A stretch of 7,163 bases of DNA from DATKCJ01 sp035513275 (lineage in GTDB: Bacteria; Verrucomicrobiota; Verrucomicrobiia; Opitutales; Opitutaceae): positions 1-7,163 of the forward strand of contig DATKCJ010000429.1 in assembly GCA_035513275.1 (NCBI GenBank). Direction: 5' to 3'. This document shows, one piece after another, positions 1-4,903 of the stretch. The notes beneath the pieces are model-generated. The model saw nothing but the letters and a program-made list of their open reading frames with translations, did no database searches and was not told the DNA's origin. The first letter of the stretch is position 1. Every line of letters begins with the position of its first letter. The position numbers and the translations under genes are program-made.

Positions 1-1
1 C

Positions 2-415
2 CGCGCCGGCTCGACACGCTCGCCCATCTGGACCGGAGGCGGTGTCGTCTTCGGCCCGCGCCCGCGCGACTTCTCCAAGAAGATCAACTCGAAGGTCAAG
101 GCGCTGGCATTCCGCCGCGCGTTCTTCGACCGCGCCGTCGCAGGTGAGATCGATGTGATCGAGGCCTTTTCGGCCCCGAACTCAAAGACCCGCGAGGTCA
201 ACGCCGTGCTTAGCAAGATCGCACCGAAGGGCCGCGTGCTCTTCGTCGACGAGCGGCTCACGCCCGAGCTGCGCCGCGCCACGGGCAACCTCGCGCGCGT
301 CGAGACGCAGGACTCGTCGAGCCTGAACACGCTCGACCTCACCAAATATCGCAGCCTCATCCTCTCGGAGAAGGCCCTCGAGATCGTCATCGCCCGCATG
401 AAGGGAGCCAACTGA
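2..415 (+). CDS. rplD: 50S ribosomal protein L4 (uL4), 3' part
   Basis: This is the C-terminal 137 residues of L4; the start lies upstream of the window. L4 binds 23S rRNA, and its extended loop lines the peptide exit tunnel near the constriction. In E. coli it also represses the S10 operon through the mRNA leader. The visible part opens at the end of the extended loop with RAGSTRSPIWTGGG followed by VVFGPRPRDFSKKIN, the conserved L4 signature. It continues through the globular Rossmann-like domain (VDERLTPELRRATGNL, a strand-helix unit) to a short C-terminus ending in MKGAN. The reading frame is open from base 2. Its TGA stop (413-415) shares one base with the rplW ATG (415-417), so the two genes are probably translationally coupled. 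Any L4-binding leader would be upstream and is not visible. Family assignment is secure. Confidence 0.97.
   Translation, partial: RAGSTRSPIWTGGGVVFGPRPRDFSKKINSKVKALAFRRAFFDRAVAGEIDVIEAFSAPNSKTREVNAVLSKIAPKGRVLFVDERLTPELRRATGNLARVETQDSSSLNTLDLTKYRSLILSEKALEIVIARMKGAN
401..407 (+). promoter_or_regulatory. Shine-Dalgarno sequence for rplW
   Basis: AAGGGAG lies inside the end of rplD, 7 bases before the rplW ATG. Together with the TGATG stop/start overlap it fixes the rplW start at 415. Confidence 0.7.
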
Positions 416-699
416 TGAAGTCCCCCGACAAAGTTCTCAAACTCGTCCGCCTCACCGAGAAGTCCAACAAGCTCTCGTCGACGTTCGGCCAATACACCTT
501 CGAGGTCTTCGCCGACGCCAACAAGCACATGGTGCGCGACGCCGTGGAGCAGACCTTCAAAGTCAAGGTTACGCGGGTGAACCTCATGAACATCCAGGGC
601 AAGGCCACCAAGGGCCGCTTCGGCCGGCCGGGTTTCAAATCCGACTACAAGAAGGCCATCGTGACCCTGAAACAGGGCGACAAGATCGAACTGGTCTGA
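415..699 (+). CDS. rplW: 50S ribosomal protein L23 (uL23)
   Basis: L23 (94 residues, normal length) sits at the polypeptide exit of the large subunit and is the docking point for trigger factor and SRP. The N-terminal LTEKSNKL (residues 13-20) matches the family's conserved segment, with E15 at the position of the trigger-factor-contacting glutamate (E18 in E. coli). The core continues with YTFEVFADANKHMVRDAVE (residues 27-45) and the FKVKVTRVN strand. The basic, flexible loop that reaches into rRNA is KATKGRFGRPGFKSDYKKA (residues 63-81), followed by the final strand AIVTLKQGDKIEL. The start ATG overlaps the rplD stop by one base and has a good Shine-Dalgarno sequence. A 19-base gap separates it from rplB. 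Nothing appears truncated. Confidence 0.97.
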   Translation: MKSPDKVLKLVRLTEKSNKLSSTFGQYTFEVFADANKHMVRDAVEQTFKVKVTRVNLMNIQGKATKGRFGRPGFKSDYKKAIVTLKQGDKIELV

Positions 700-706
700 C
701 GCCACC

Positions 707-710
707 GGAG
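707..710 (+). promoter_or_regulatory. Shine-Dalgarno sequence for rplB
   Basis: GGAG in the 19-base rplW-rplB gap, 8 bases before the rplB ATG at 719, supports that start. Confidence 0.6.
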
Positions 711-718
711 ACAAAGCC

Positions 719-1585
719 ATGCCTCTAAAATCATTTCGCCCAATCACGCCGACCGGCCGGTTCACGATCCTGAACCAGAGCCCGGAGCTCTCCAAGGAGC
801 GCCCGCAGCGCGGACTCACGAAGTCGCAGAGCAAGTCTGGTGGCCGTAATTGCTACGGCCGCACGACAACCCGTCGCCGCGGCGGAGGCCACAAGCGCCT
901 CTATCGCGTGATCGATCTCAAGCGCGACAAGCTCGACATCCCTGCGACCGTGCAGGCGATCGAGTACGATCCAAACCGCTCGGCGAATCTCGCACTGTTG
1001 GCCTATGCCGACGGCGAGAAGCGCTACATCCTCGCACCGCAGGGATTGAAGGTCGGCAACAAGGTCGTCAGCGCCGCCTCCTGCCCCGACAACGAATTCC
1101 ACCCGGGCAACGCCTATCCGCTCAGCGCCATCCCTCCTTCGACGCGCATCCACGCCGTCGAGATGTATCCGGGCCGTGGAGCCCAGATCGCACGCTCGGC
1201 CGGCAACGCCGTCGAGCTCGTGGGCGTCGAGGGCGAGACCGCCCAGATCCGCATGCCTTCCGGTGAGCTTCGCATCGTCAACGCGCGCTGCCGCGCGACG
1301 ATCGGCGAAGTCGACAACAACGAGCACAGCAGCATCAAGCTCGGCAAGGCCGGCCGCAACCGCTGGCTCGGCAAGCGCCCGCGCGTGCGCGGTGTCGCCA
1401 TGAATCCCGTCGACCACCCGAACGGTGGCGGCCAGGGCAAGTCCAAGGGTGGTGGCGGACGCCAGCACCTCGTCTCGCCGTGGGGCCAGCTCGCGAAGGG
1501 TTTCCCGACGCGCCGCCGCTCCAAGCCGTCGAACACGCTCATCATCACGCGCAAGAACGGCCGCCCGCCGCGCGGCAAGAAGTAA
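719..1585 (+). CDS. rplB: 50S ribosomal protein L2 (uL2)
   Basis: L2 is one of the largest and most conserved 50S proteins. It binds 23S rRNA domain IV, helps subunit association and lies close to the peptidyl-transferase centre. At 288 residues it is somewhat longer than the E. coli protein (273). Visible hallmarks are SKSGGRNCYGRTTTRRRGGGHK (roughly residues 38-60), the first rRNA-binding domain with EYDPNRSANLALLAYADGEKRYILAP, the SH3-like second domain with ARSAGNAVEL and CRATIGEVDNNEH, and the C-terminal GVAMNPVDHP. H233 in VDHP corresponds to the functionally critical His229 of E. coli (mature numbering). The following residue pair is unusual: most bacteria have HPHGGGEG, here it is HPNGGGQG, followed by a glycine-rich KSKGGGGRQHL. 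The C-terminal tail is long and basic. rpsS follows after 33 bases. Confidence 0.98.
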   Translation: MPLKSFRPITPTGRFTILNQSPELSKERPQRGLTKSQSKSGGRNCYGRTTTRRRGGGHKRLYRVIDLKRDKLDIPATVQAIEYDPNRSANLALLAYADGEKRYILAPQGLKVGNKVVSAASCPDNEFHPGNAYPLSAIPPSTRIHAVEMYPGRGAQIARSAGNAVELVGVEGETAQIRMPSGELRIVNARCRATIGEVDNNEHSSIKLGKAGRNRWLGKRPRVRGVAMNPVDHPNGGGQGKSKGGGGRQHLVSPWGQLAKGFPTRRRSKPSNTLIITRKNGRPPRGKK

Positions 1586-1618
1586 CCCACGCGCCGCATC
1601 GCATAACTCTCACGAACC

Positions 1619-1894
1619 ATGTCACGTTCCATCAAAAAGGGTTTCTACGTCGAACCCTCGCTTCTCGAGAAAGTCGCGAAGTCGCAGAAGGCCGCGGCGC
1701 GCAAGCCCATCCAGACGTGGTCGCGCCGCTCGACCATCACTCCCGAGTTCATCGGGCTCACGTTCAACGTCCACAACGGCAAGACCTTCGTTCCCGTGTT
1801 CATCACGGAAAACATGGTCGGCCACAAGCTGGGCGAATTTTCGCCGACGCGCTTCTTCAAGGCGCACGGTTCGCACACCGCGAAGGTCATCTGA
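1619..1894 (+). CDS. rpsS: 30S ribosomal protein S19 (uS19)
   Basis: S19 (91 residues, normal length) lies in the head of the 30S subunit with S13, forms intersubunit bridges to L5 and contacts the A-site tRNA region. The N-terminus SRSIKKGFYVEPSLL, the central WSRRSTITPEFIGLTFNVHNG (residues 34-54) and the signature MVGHKLGEFSPTR (residues 66-78) are all present and intact. The 33-base gap before it (1586-1618) has no recognisable Shine-Dalgarno sequence, so it may be initiated by re-initiation or an SD-independent route. Its TGA stop (1892-1894) overlaps by one base the ATG of a gene that is not part of the usual operon. In most bacteria the next gene would be rplV. Confidence 0.98.
   Translation: MSRSIKKGFYVEPSLLEKVAKSQKAAARKPIQTWSRRSTITPEFIGLTFNVHNGKTFVPVFITENMVGHKLGEFSPTRFFKAHGSHTAKVI
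1882..1886 (+). promoter_or_regulatory. Shine-Dalgarno-like element for the inserted gene
   Basis: GAAGG lies within the last codons of rpsS, 7 bases before the ATG at 1894. It shares AAGG with the AAGGAG consensus. With the TGATG overlap it selects 1894 as the start, although the frame stays open further upstream inside rpsS. Confidence 0.6.
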
Positions 1895-1962
1895 TGCGAT
1901 CGCTCTCCACCAGATCCCTGTTTGCCGCCGCCGCCCTCCTCATCGGATCGGCCGCCGCAGCG
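1894..1962 (+). other. Sec signal peptide coding segment of the inserted gene
   Basis: Codons 1-23 encode a short basic N-region, an Ala/Leu-rich hydrophobic stretch and a small-residue AAA cleavage site before QTP. This matches a type I signal peptidase substrate. The single Cys of the protein is far downstream, so it is not a lipoprotein signal. A non-cleaved membrane anchor is the alternative. Confidence 0.8.
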
Positions 1963-2241
1963 CAGACGCCCGTCGTCGCGACGAGCACGCTCAGCGTTCG
2001 CACGCTCAGCGTCGCCTCGATCGCGAATGCCGGAGCGGCGGATCTGGTCGTGCTCGCCGGCGGACAATCCGACGGCTGGCGCCAGGGCATGACTGCCACG
2101 GTTGAGCGCAACGGCGCGCCGATTGCCCAGGTTTGCATCGCCGAGCTTCGCCGCGATCGCGCGGTCGCACTCATCACGAGTCTCGAGCCCGCCTCGGCCA
2201 TCCAGGCCGGCGACCGGGTCGTCGTGAACGCACTTCTCTAA
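1894..2241 (+). CDS. small exported protein of unknown function inserted between rpsS and rplV
   Basis: I do not recognise a named family for this 115-residue protein. It has a clear Sec signal peptide: basic N-region MRSLSTRS (R2, R7), hydrophobic core LFAAAALLIGSAAAA (residues 9-23) and an Ala-x-Ala site predicting cleavage after A23, before Q24. There is no lipobox. The mature part of about 92 residues has no Lys, His or Tyr, one Cys (C81) and balanced charges (7 Arg, 7 Asp/Glu), quite unlike the basic rRNA-binding neighbours. A segment with the repeat TLSV-R-TLSV (residues 32-40) leads into an apparent compact beta domain: LVVLAGGQSDGWRQGM (51-66), VERNGAPIAQV (70-80), a strand with RDRAVALI (87-94) and a closing IQAGDRVVV (103-111). 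This layout, with G-x(3)-G-W-x(2)-G-M, then R-x-G-x(2)-I-A, then a terminal GD-x-V-V, resembles small beta-barrel domains of envelope-associated proteins (FlgT C-terminal-like); that likeness is from memory and tentative. Start is fixed by TGATG coupling to rpsS and GAAGG. rplV follows after 19 bases. Arg codons CGA, AGA and CGG appear here, unlike the CGC-dominated neighbours. Real gene: very likely. Function: unknown. Confidence 0.85.
   Translation: MRSLSTRSLFAAAALLIGSAAAAQTPVVATSTLSVRTLSVASIANAGAADLVVLAGGQSDGWRQGMTATVERNGAPIAQVCIAELRRDRAVALITSLEPASAIQAGDRVVVNALL
1985..2012 (+). repeat. 13-bp tandem direct repeat inside the inserted gene
   Basis: GCACGCTCAGCGT occurs at 1985-1997 and again at 2000-2012, a 15-base period equal to five codons. 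It encodes the duplicated TLSV of the segment between the signal peptide and the predicted folded domain. It may be a small in-frame duplication. The repeat is exact over 13 bases and seen directly. Confidence 0.8.
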
Positions 2242-2260
2242 TCCCAACACATTTTTTCCC

Positions 2261-2608
2261 ATGTCCACGGACATCAAATCACTCACACGCAACGCCAGAA
2301 TGTCGCCCAAGAAGGTCCGCGAGATCACCCGCGTGATCCAGGGGATGCCCGCCACCGAGGCGCTCGACATGGTGAACCTCATTCCCCGCAAGTCCGCGCG
2401 CCTCGTCGCCAAGACGCTCAAGTCGGCGATCGCGAACGCGGAGAACAACAAGAACCTCTCGTCCGATGTGCTCGTCGTGAGCTCCGCGGTCGTCGAACTC
2501 GGGCCGGTGCTTCGCCGTTTCAAGGCGGGCGCAAAGGGCACGGCGATGCCGCGCCGCAGGAAGTTGTCGCACATCCGCATCGTGCTTTCCGAAGTCGCAG
2601 CAAAGTAA
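2261..2608 (+). CDS. rplV: 50S ribosomal protein L22 (uL22)
   Basis: L22 (115 residues, normal length) binds all 23S rRNA domains, and its long beta-hairpin lines the exit tunnel, forming part of the constriction with L4. The N-terminal half shows the conserved RNARMSPKKVREITRVIQG (residues 10-28) and the helix KSARLVAKTLKSAIANAENN (44-63). The hairpin (about 82-105) reads PVLRRFKAGAKGTAMPRRRKLSHI. The AKG and SHI anchors of the family are kept, but the tip differs from the common GRADRILKRT type. The spacer from the inserted gene (2242-2260) contains six Ts and no Shine-Dalgarno sequence. The start is chosen because MSTDIKSLTRNARMSPKK gives the usual N-terminal length and no closer in-frame start fits. 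rpsC follows after 7 bases. Confidence 0.96.
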   Translation: MSTDIKSLTRNARMSPKKVREITRVIQGMPATEALDMVNLIPRKSARLVAKTLKSAIANAENNKNLSSDVLVVSSAVVELGPVLRRFKAGAKGTAMPRRRKLSHIRIVLSEVAAK

Positions 2609-2615
2609 TTTCGCC

Positions 2616-3251
2616 ATGGGCCAAAAAACTAATCCCGTCGGTTTCCGCCTCGCCGTTCGCCGCAACTGGCAGTCGCGCTGGTTCGCGAAGAAGAAGGAAT
2701 TCGGTCTCCTCCTCATCGAGGATCATCTCATCCGCACCATGCTTCTCGAGAAGCTGAAGATGGCATCCGTGCCGCGCATCTTCATCGAGCGCGCCTCAAA
2801 CCGCGTGCGCGTGAAGATCTTCACCGCGCGCCCGGGCATCGTCATCGGTCGCAAGGGCACCGAGATCGACGGCATCAAGCTCGAGCTGGCGAAGATCACC
2901 GGCAAGGAAATCCTCCTGGACATCCAGGAAGTGAAGAAGCCCGAGATCGAGGCCCAGCTCGTGGCCGAGAACGTCGCGCTCCAGCTCGAGCGCCGCATCT
3001 CATTCCGCCGCGCGATGAAGAAGTCGATGCAGATGGCAATGAGCCTCGGTGCCGAGGGCATCAAGCTCCAGTGCTCAGGTCGCCTCGGCGGTTCTGAAAT
3101 CGCACGCCGCGAACTCCAGCGCATCGGCCGTGTGCCGCTGCACACGCTTCGCGAAAACATCGATTACGGCTTCGCAGAGGCCAAGACCGTCTACGGCAAG
3201 ATCGGCGTGAAATGCTGGATCTGCAAAAAGGACGCCGACACGAACTCCTGA
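2616..3251 (+). CDS. rpsC: 30S ribosomal protein S3 (uS3)
   Basis: S3 (211 residues) forms part of the mRNA entry channel in the 30S head and contributes to the ribosome's mRNA helicase activity. The N-terminus MGQKTNPVGFRL is diagnostic. The type II KH domain carries the GxxG-type loop IGRKG (residues 77-81) within ARPGIVIGRKGTEID. R131, R132 and K135 in FRRAMKK align with the E. coli helicase residues. The C-terminal domain has SGRLGGSEIARRE (154-166) and GRVPLHTLRENIDYGFAEA (171-189). It ends soon after GVKCWICKK, lacking the roughly 20-residue basic tail of E. coli S3 (233 residues). A C200-W-I-C203 pair replaces the more usual V-W-I-F/Y. No Shine-Dalgarno sequence precedes the ATG, which lies 7 bases after the rplV stop. 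Confidence 0.98.
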   Translation: MGQKTNPVGFRLAVRRNWQSRWFAKKKEFGLLLIEDHLIRTMLLEKLKMASVPRIFIERASNRVRVKIFTARPGIVIGRKGTEIDGIKLELAKITGKEILLDIQEVKKPEIEAQLVAENVALQLERRISFRRAMKKSMQMAMSLGAEGIKLQCSGRLGGSEIARRELQRIGRVPLHTLRENIDYGFAEAKTVYGKIGVKCWICKKDADTNS

Positions 3252-3262
3252 TCTGAACCGCC

Positions 3263-3682
3263 ATGGCTCTCCAACCCGCACGCACCAAGTATCGCAAGGC
3301 CCACAAGGGGAAAATCCTCGGCAAGGCCACACGCGGCAACACGCTCGCATTTGGCGAATTCGGCGTCCAATCCCTCACGCGCTCGCGCGTCACTGGCGCC
3401 CAGATCGAGGCCGCCCGCGTGGCCGTCTCCCGCCACCTCAAGCGCAAGGGCAAGGTCTGGATTCGCATCTTCCCGCACCTCCCTGTCACCAAGAAGCCGG
3501 CCGAGACCCGCATGGGTCGCGGCAAGGGCCCGGTCGAATACTACGTCGCACTCGTAAAGCCCGGCGCGGTGATCATGGAAATCGGCGGCGTGTCCATCAA
3601 CCTCGCCCGCGAGGCGCTCCGCCTCGCCGACACCAAGCTGCCCGTCCGTTCGCGCTTCATCGTGCGCGAGGGCACCGTCTGA
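3263..3682 (+). CDS. rplP: 50S ribosomal protein L16 (uL16)
   Basis: L16 (139 residues, normal length) is needed for late 50S assembly and positions the A-site tRNA near the peptidyl-transferase centre. Recognisable segments are the N-terminus MALQPARTKYRKAHKG, AFGEFGVQSL, the helix GAQIEAARVAVSRHLKRKGKVWIRIFP (residues 45-71), and the KKPAETRMGRGKGPVEYYVALVKPG signature (78-101). R83 in ETRMGRGKG matches the arginine (R81 in E. coli) that is hydroxylated in some bacteria; whether that happens here cannot be told. The ending LPVRSRFIVREGTV is typical. The ATG lies 11 bases after the rpsC stop with no Shine-Dalgarno sequence, in a GCCATG context shared with several other starts here. Confidence 0.98.
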   Translation: MALQPARTKYRKAHKGKILGKATRGNTLAFGEFGVQSLTRSRVTGAQIEAARVAVSRHLKRKGKVWIRIFPHLPVTKKPAETRMGRGKGPVEYYVALVKPGAVIMEIGGVSINLAREALRLADTKLPVRSRFIVREGTV

Positions 3683-3702
3683 ACCGCGCACACGTCACTC
3701 AA

Positions 3703-3903
3703 ATGAATACCAAGGAAATCCGCGAACTTGCGCCTGTCGAACTCGACACCCGCCTGCGCGAAACCCGCGAGAAGCTGCTCCACATGCGCCTGCGCAAACA
3801 GACGGGCCAGGTCGAGAAGACCCACGAGCTTCGCACCCTGCGCAAGGACATCGCGCGCCTCGAGACCATCAAGAAGGAGAAGTCCGCCGTCACCGCGGCC
3901 TGA
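3703..3903 (+). CDS. rpmC: 50S ribosomal protein L29 (uL29)
   Basis: L29 (66 residues) is a small two-helix hairpin protein next to L23 at the exit-tunnel rim. The sequence is almost wholly helical and charged. MNTKEIRELAPVELDTRL forms the start, followed by the first long helix (about residues 9-35) and the second helix HELRTLRKDIARLETIKKEK (residues 41-60), which carries the family's L-R-x(2)-I-A-R-L core. The gene lies between rplP and rpsQ, as in nearly all bacteria. Its gaps are 20 bases before and 16 bases after. No Shine-Dalgarno sequence is visible (upstream CACGTCACTCAA). Confidence 0.95.
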   Translation: MNTKEIRELAPVELDTRLRETREKLLHMRLRKQTGQVEKTHELRTLRKDIARLETIKKEKSAVTAA

Positions 3904-3919
3904 GACCCCACGCCACACC

Positions 3920-4219
3920 ATGGAAGCTTCCAATCGCAACAATCGGAAAACCCTTCTCGGGCTTGTCACCAGCCGCAGCGGCGACAAGTCGATCAAGGTC
4001 ACCGTCGCCTACAAGATTCCGCACCCGCGTTATCTAAAGGTCATCAATCGCAAGACCGTCGTGCACGTGCATGACGAGAAGAACGAGAGCCACGTCGGCG
4101 ACCAGGTCGAGATCATGGAGACACGACCGATGAGCCGCCTGAAGCGCTGGCGCGTGACCCGCGTCATCAAGCTCGGCCAGCAAATCGACACAACCCACGC
4201 AACGGAGGCCACGTCATGA
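3920..4219 (+). CDS. rpsQ: 30S ribosomal protein S17 (uS17)
   Basis: S17 (99 residues) is a primary binder of the 5' domain of 16S rRNA with an OB-fold. The frame is open well upstream, across rpmC, but the ATG at 3920 gives the proper N-terminus MEASNRNNRKTLLGLVTS. The family core is plain: VTVAYKIPHPRYLKVI (residues 28-43), VHDEKNESHVGDQVEIMETRP (50-70) and the S17 signature SRLKRWRVTRVI (72-83). The C-terminal DTTHATEATS is a short extra tail compared with the minimal family. The stop overlaps the rplN start (ATGA), joining the S10 and spc parts. No Shine-Dalgarno sequence is seen; the upstream sequence is GACCCCACGCCACACC. Confidence 0.96.
   Translation: MEASNRNNRKTLLGLVTSRSGDKSIKVTVAYKIPHPRYLKVINRKTVVHVHDEKNESHVGDQVEIMETRPMSRLKRWRVTRVIKLGQQIDTTHATEATS
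4204..4208 (+). promoter_or_regulatory. Shine-Dalgarno sequence for rplN
   Basis: GGAGG sits inside the last codons of rpsQ, 7 bases before the rplN ATG at 4216, one of the strongest in the window. It supports efficient independent initiation on top of ATGA coupling. Confidence 0.75.
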
Positions 4220-4581
4220 TCCAGATGCGTTCCATTCTCGGCGTCGCTGACAACACCGGCGCCCGCAGGGCCTCGATGATCCACCGCGTCGGCCAGACAA
4301 CCGACTCAGCGGGTATCGGCGACATCGTCACCGTCAACATCAAGGAAAGCAGCACCGACGCCACGGTTAAGAAGGGCGAGGTCTGCAAGGCCGTCGTTGT
4401 CCGCACGAGGGCCGCGATCCGCCGTGCCGACGGCAGCTACCTGCGCTTCGACGACAACGCGGTCGTCATCATCGGCGACGACGGCAACCCGAAGGGCACC
4501 CGCATCTTCGGCCCGGTCGCGCGCGAACTGCGACAGAAGAACTTCATGAAGATTATTTCCCTCGCACCGGAGGTGCTGTGA
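4216..4581 (+). CDS. rplN: 50S ribosomal protein L14 (uL14)
   Basis: L14 (121 residues, normal length) lies on the 50S intersubunit face, makes bridges with 16S rRNA and is the docking site of the silencing factor RsfS in bacteria. The sequence shows MIQMRSILGVADNTGARRA (residues 1-19, family DNTGA/DNSGA motif at 12-16), the strand GDIVTVNIKES (35-45), KGEVCKAVVVRTR (53-65) and RADGSYLRFDDNAVVII (70-86). The closing signature NPKGTRIFGPVARELR (91-106) is intact. ATGA overlap with rpsQ and TGATG overlap with rplX indicate tight translational coupling on both sides. In E. coli this gene starts a separate spc operon; here there is no room for a promoter in an intergenic gap. Confidence 0.98.
   Translation: MIQMRSILGVADNTGARRASMIHRVGQTTDSAGIGDIVTVNIKESSTDATVKKGEVCKAVVVRTRAAIRRADGSYLRFDDNAVVIIGDDGNPKGTRIFGPVARELRQKNFMKIISLAPEVL
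4569..4573 (+). promoter_or_regulatory. Shine-Dalgarno sequence for rplX
   Basis: GGAGG at the end of rplN lies 7 bases before the ATG at 4581 and 4 before a GTG at 4578. The spacing favours the ATG as the rplX start. Confidence 0.7.
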
Positions 4582-4853
4582 TGAGCGTCAAGACACACGT
4601 TAAACGCGGCGACATTGTCGTCGTCCGATCCGGTTCCCACCGCGGCAAGCAGGGCAAGATCCTCGAGGTCATCCCCGCGAAGGGCCGCGCCCTCGTCGAG
4701 GGAGTCGGCATGATGAAGAAGCACGAGCGCAAGTCGCAGGACAACCCGAACGGCCGCATCGTCGAGCGCGAAGGCTCGATCGCGCTCCCCAACCTCATGC
4801 TCCTCGCCGAGCACGAGCGCCGCGCCGCCAAGCGCGCGCCTGCCAAGGCCTGA
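4581..4853 (+). CDS. rplX: 50S ribosomal protein L24 (uL24)
   Basis: L24 (90 residues) is an assembly-initiator protein that binds the 5' part of 23S rRNA, with a loop near the tunnel exit. The KOW motif is at the N-terminus: KRGDIVVVRSGSHRGKQGKI (residues 8-27), continuing EVIPAKGRALVEGVGMMKKH. Then come the family segments GRIVEREGSIALPNLML (58-74). The usual C-terminal domain is short, ending in an Ala/Lys-rich tail, and the protein is at the short end of the family (E. coli 104). I chose ATG 4581 because it overlaps the rplN stop by one base and lies at ideal distance from GGAGG; GTG 4578 would add one Met. rplE follows after 50 bases. Confidence 0.95.
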   Translation: MSVKTHVKRGDIVVVRSGSHRGKQGKILEVIPAKGRALVEGVGMMKKHERKSQDNPNGRIVEREGSIALPNLMLLAEHERRAAKRAPAKA

Positions 4854-4903
4854 ACTCAGCAAGCATCCAATTCGCACCGGGTCGGAAATCCGGAGCCACT
4901 GCC
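4854..4903 (+). promoter_or_regulatory. 50-base rplX-rplE spacer with the rplE Shine-Dalgarno sequence
   Basis: This is the second-longest gap in the window. GGAG at 4892-4895, 8 bases before the rplE ATG, is a plausible Shine-Dalgarno sequence. It sits next to a small CGG-AAAT-CCG inverted pair (4883-4892), so the site might be partly masked. In E. coli the S8 repressor target lies around the rplE start; whether this spacer serves that purpose cannot be judged by eye. Confidence 0.4.

Noticed and set aside
731..1468. 245-codon open frame on the minus strand opposite rplB
   Set aside because: Ala/Val/Asp-rich shadow of L2 codon bias. No recognisable domain.
1480..1893. Upstream extension of the inserted gene's frame through rplB and rpsS
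   Set aside because: It would overlap two essential genes, and the translation there is a compositional shadow. The signal peptide at 1894 marks the natural N-terminus.
1894..2241. Inserted gene as an unrecognised ribosomal protein or a displaced L22 fragment
   Set aside because: It has a signal peptide, no Lys and no net positive charge in the mature part, and a complete L22 follows.
2208..2257. Possible intrinsic terminator after the inserted gene: stem 2208-2214/2218-2224 and six Ts at 2252-2257
   Set aside because: The stem lies inside the coding region about 28 bases before the T-run, too far for an intrinsic terminator, and rplV must be transcribed through it.
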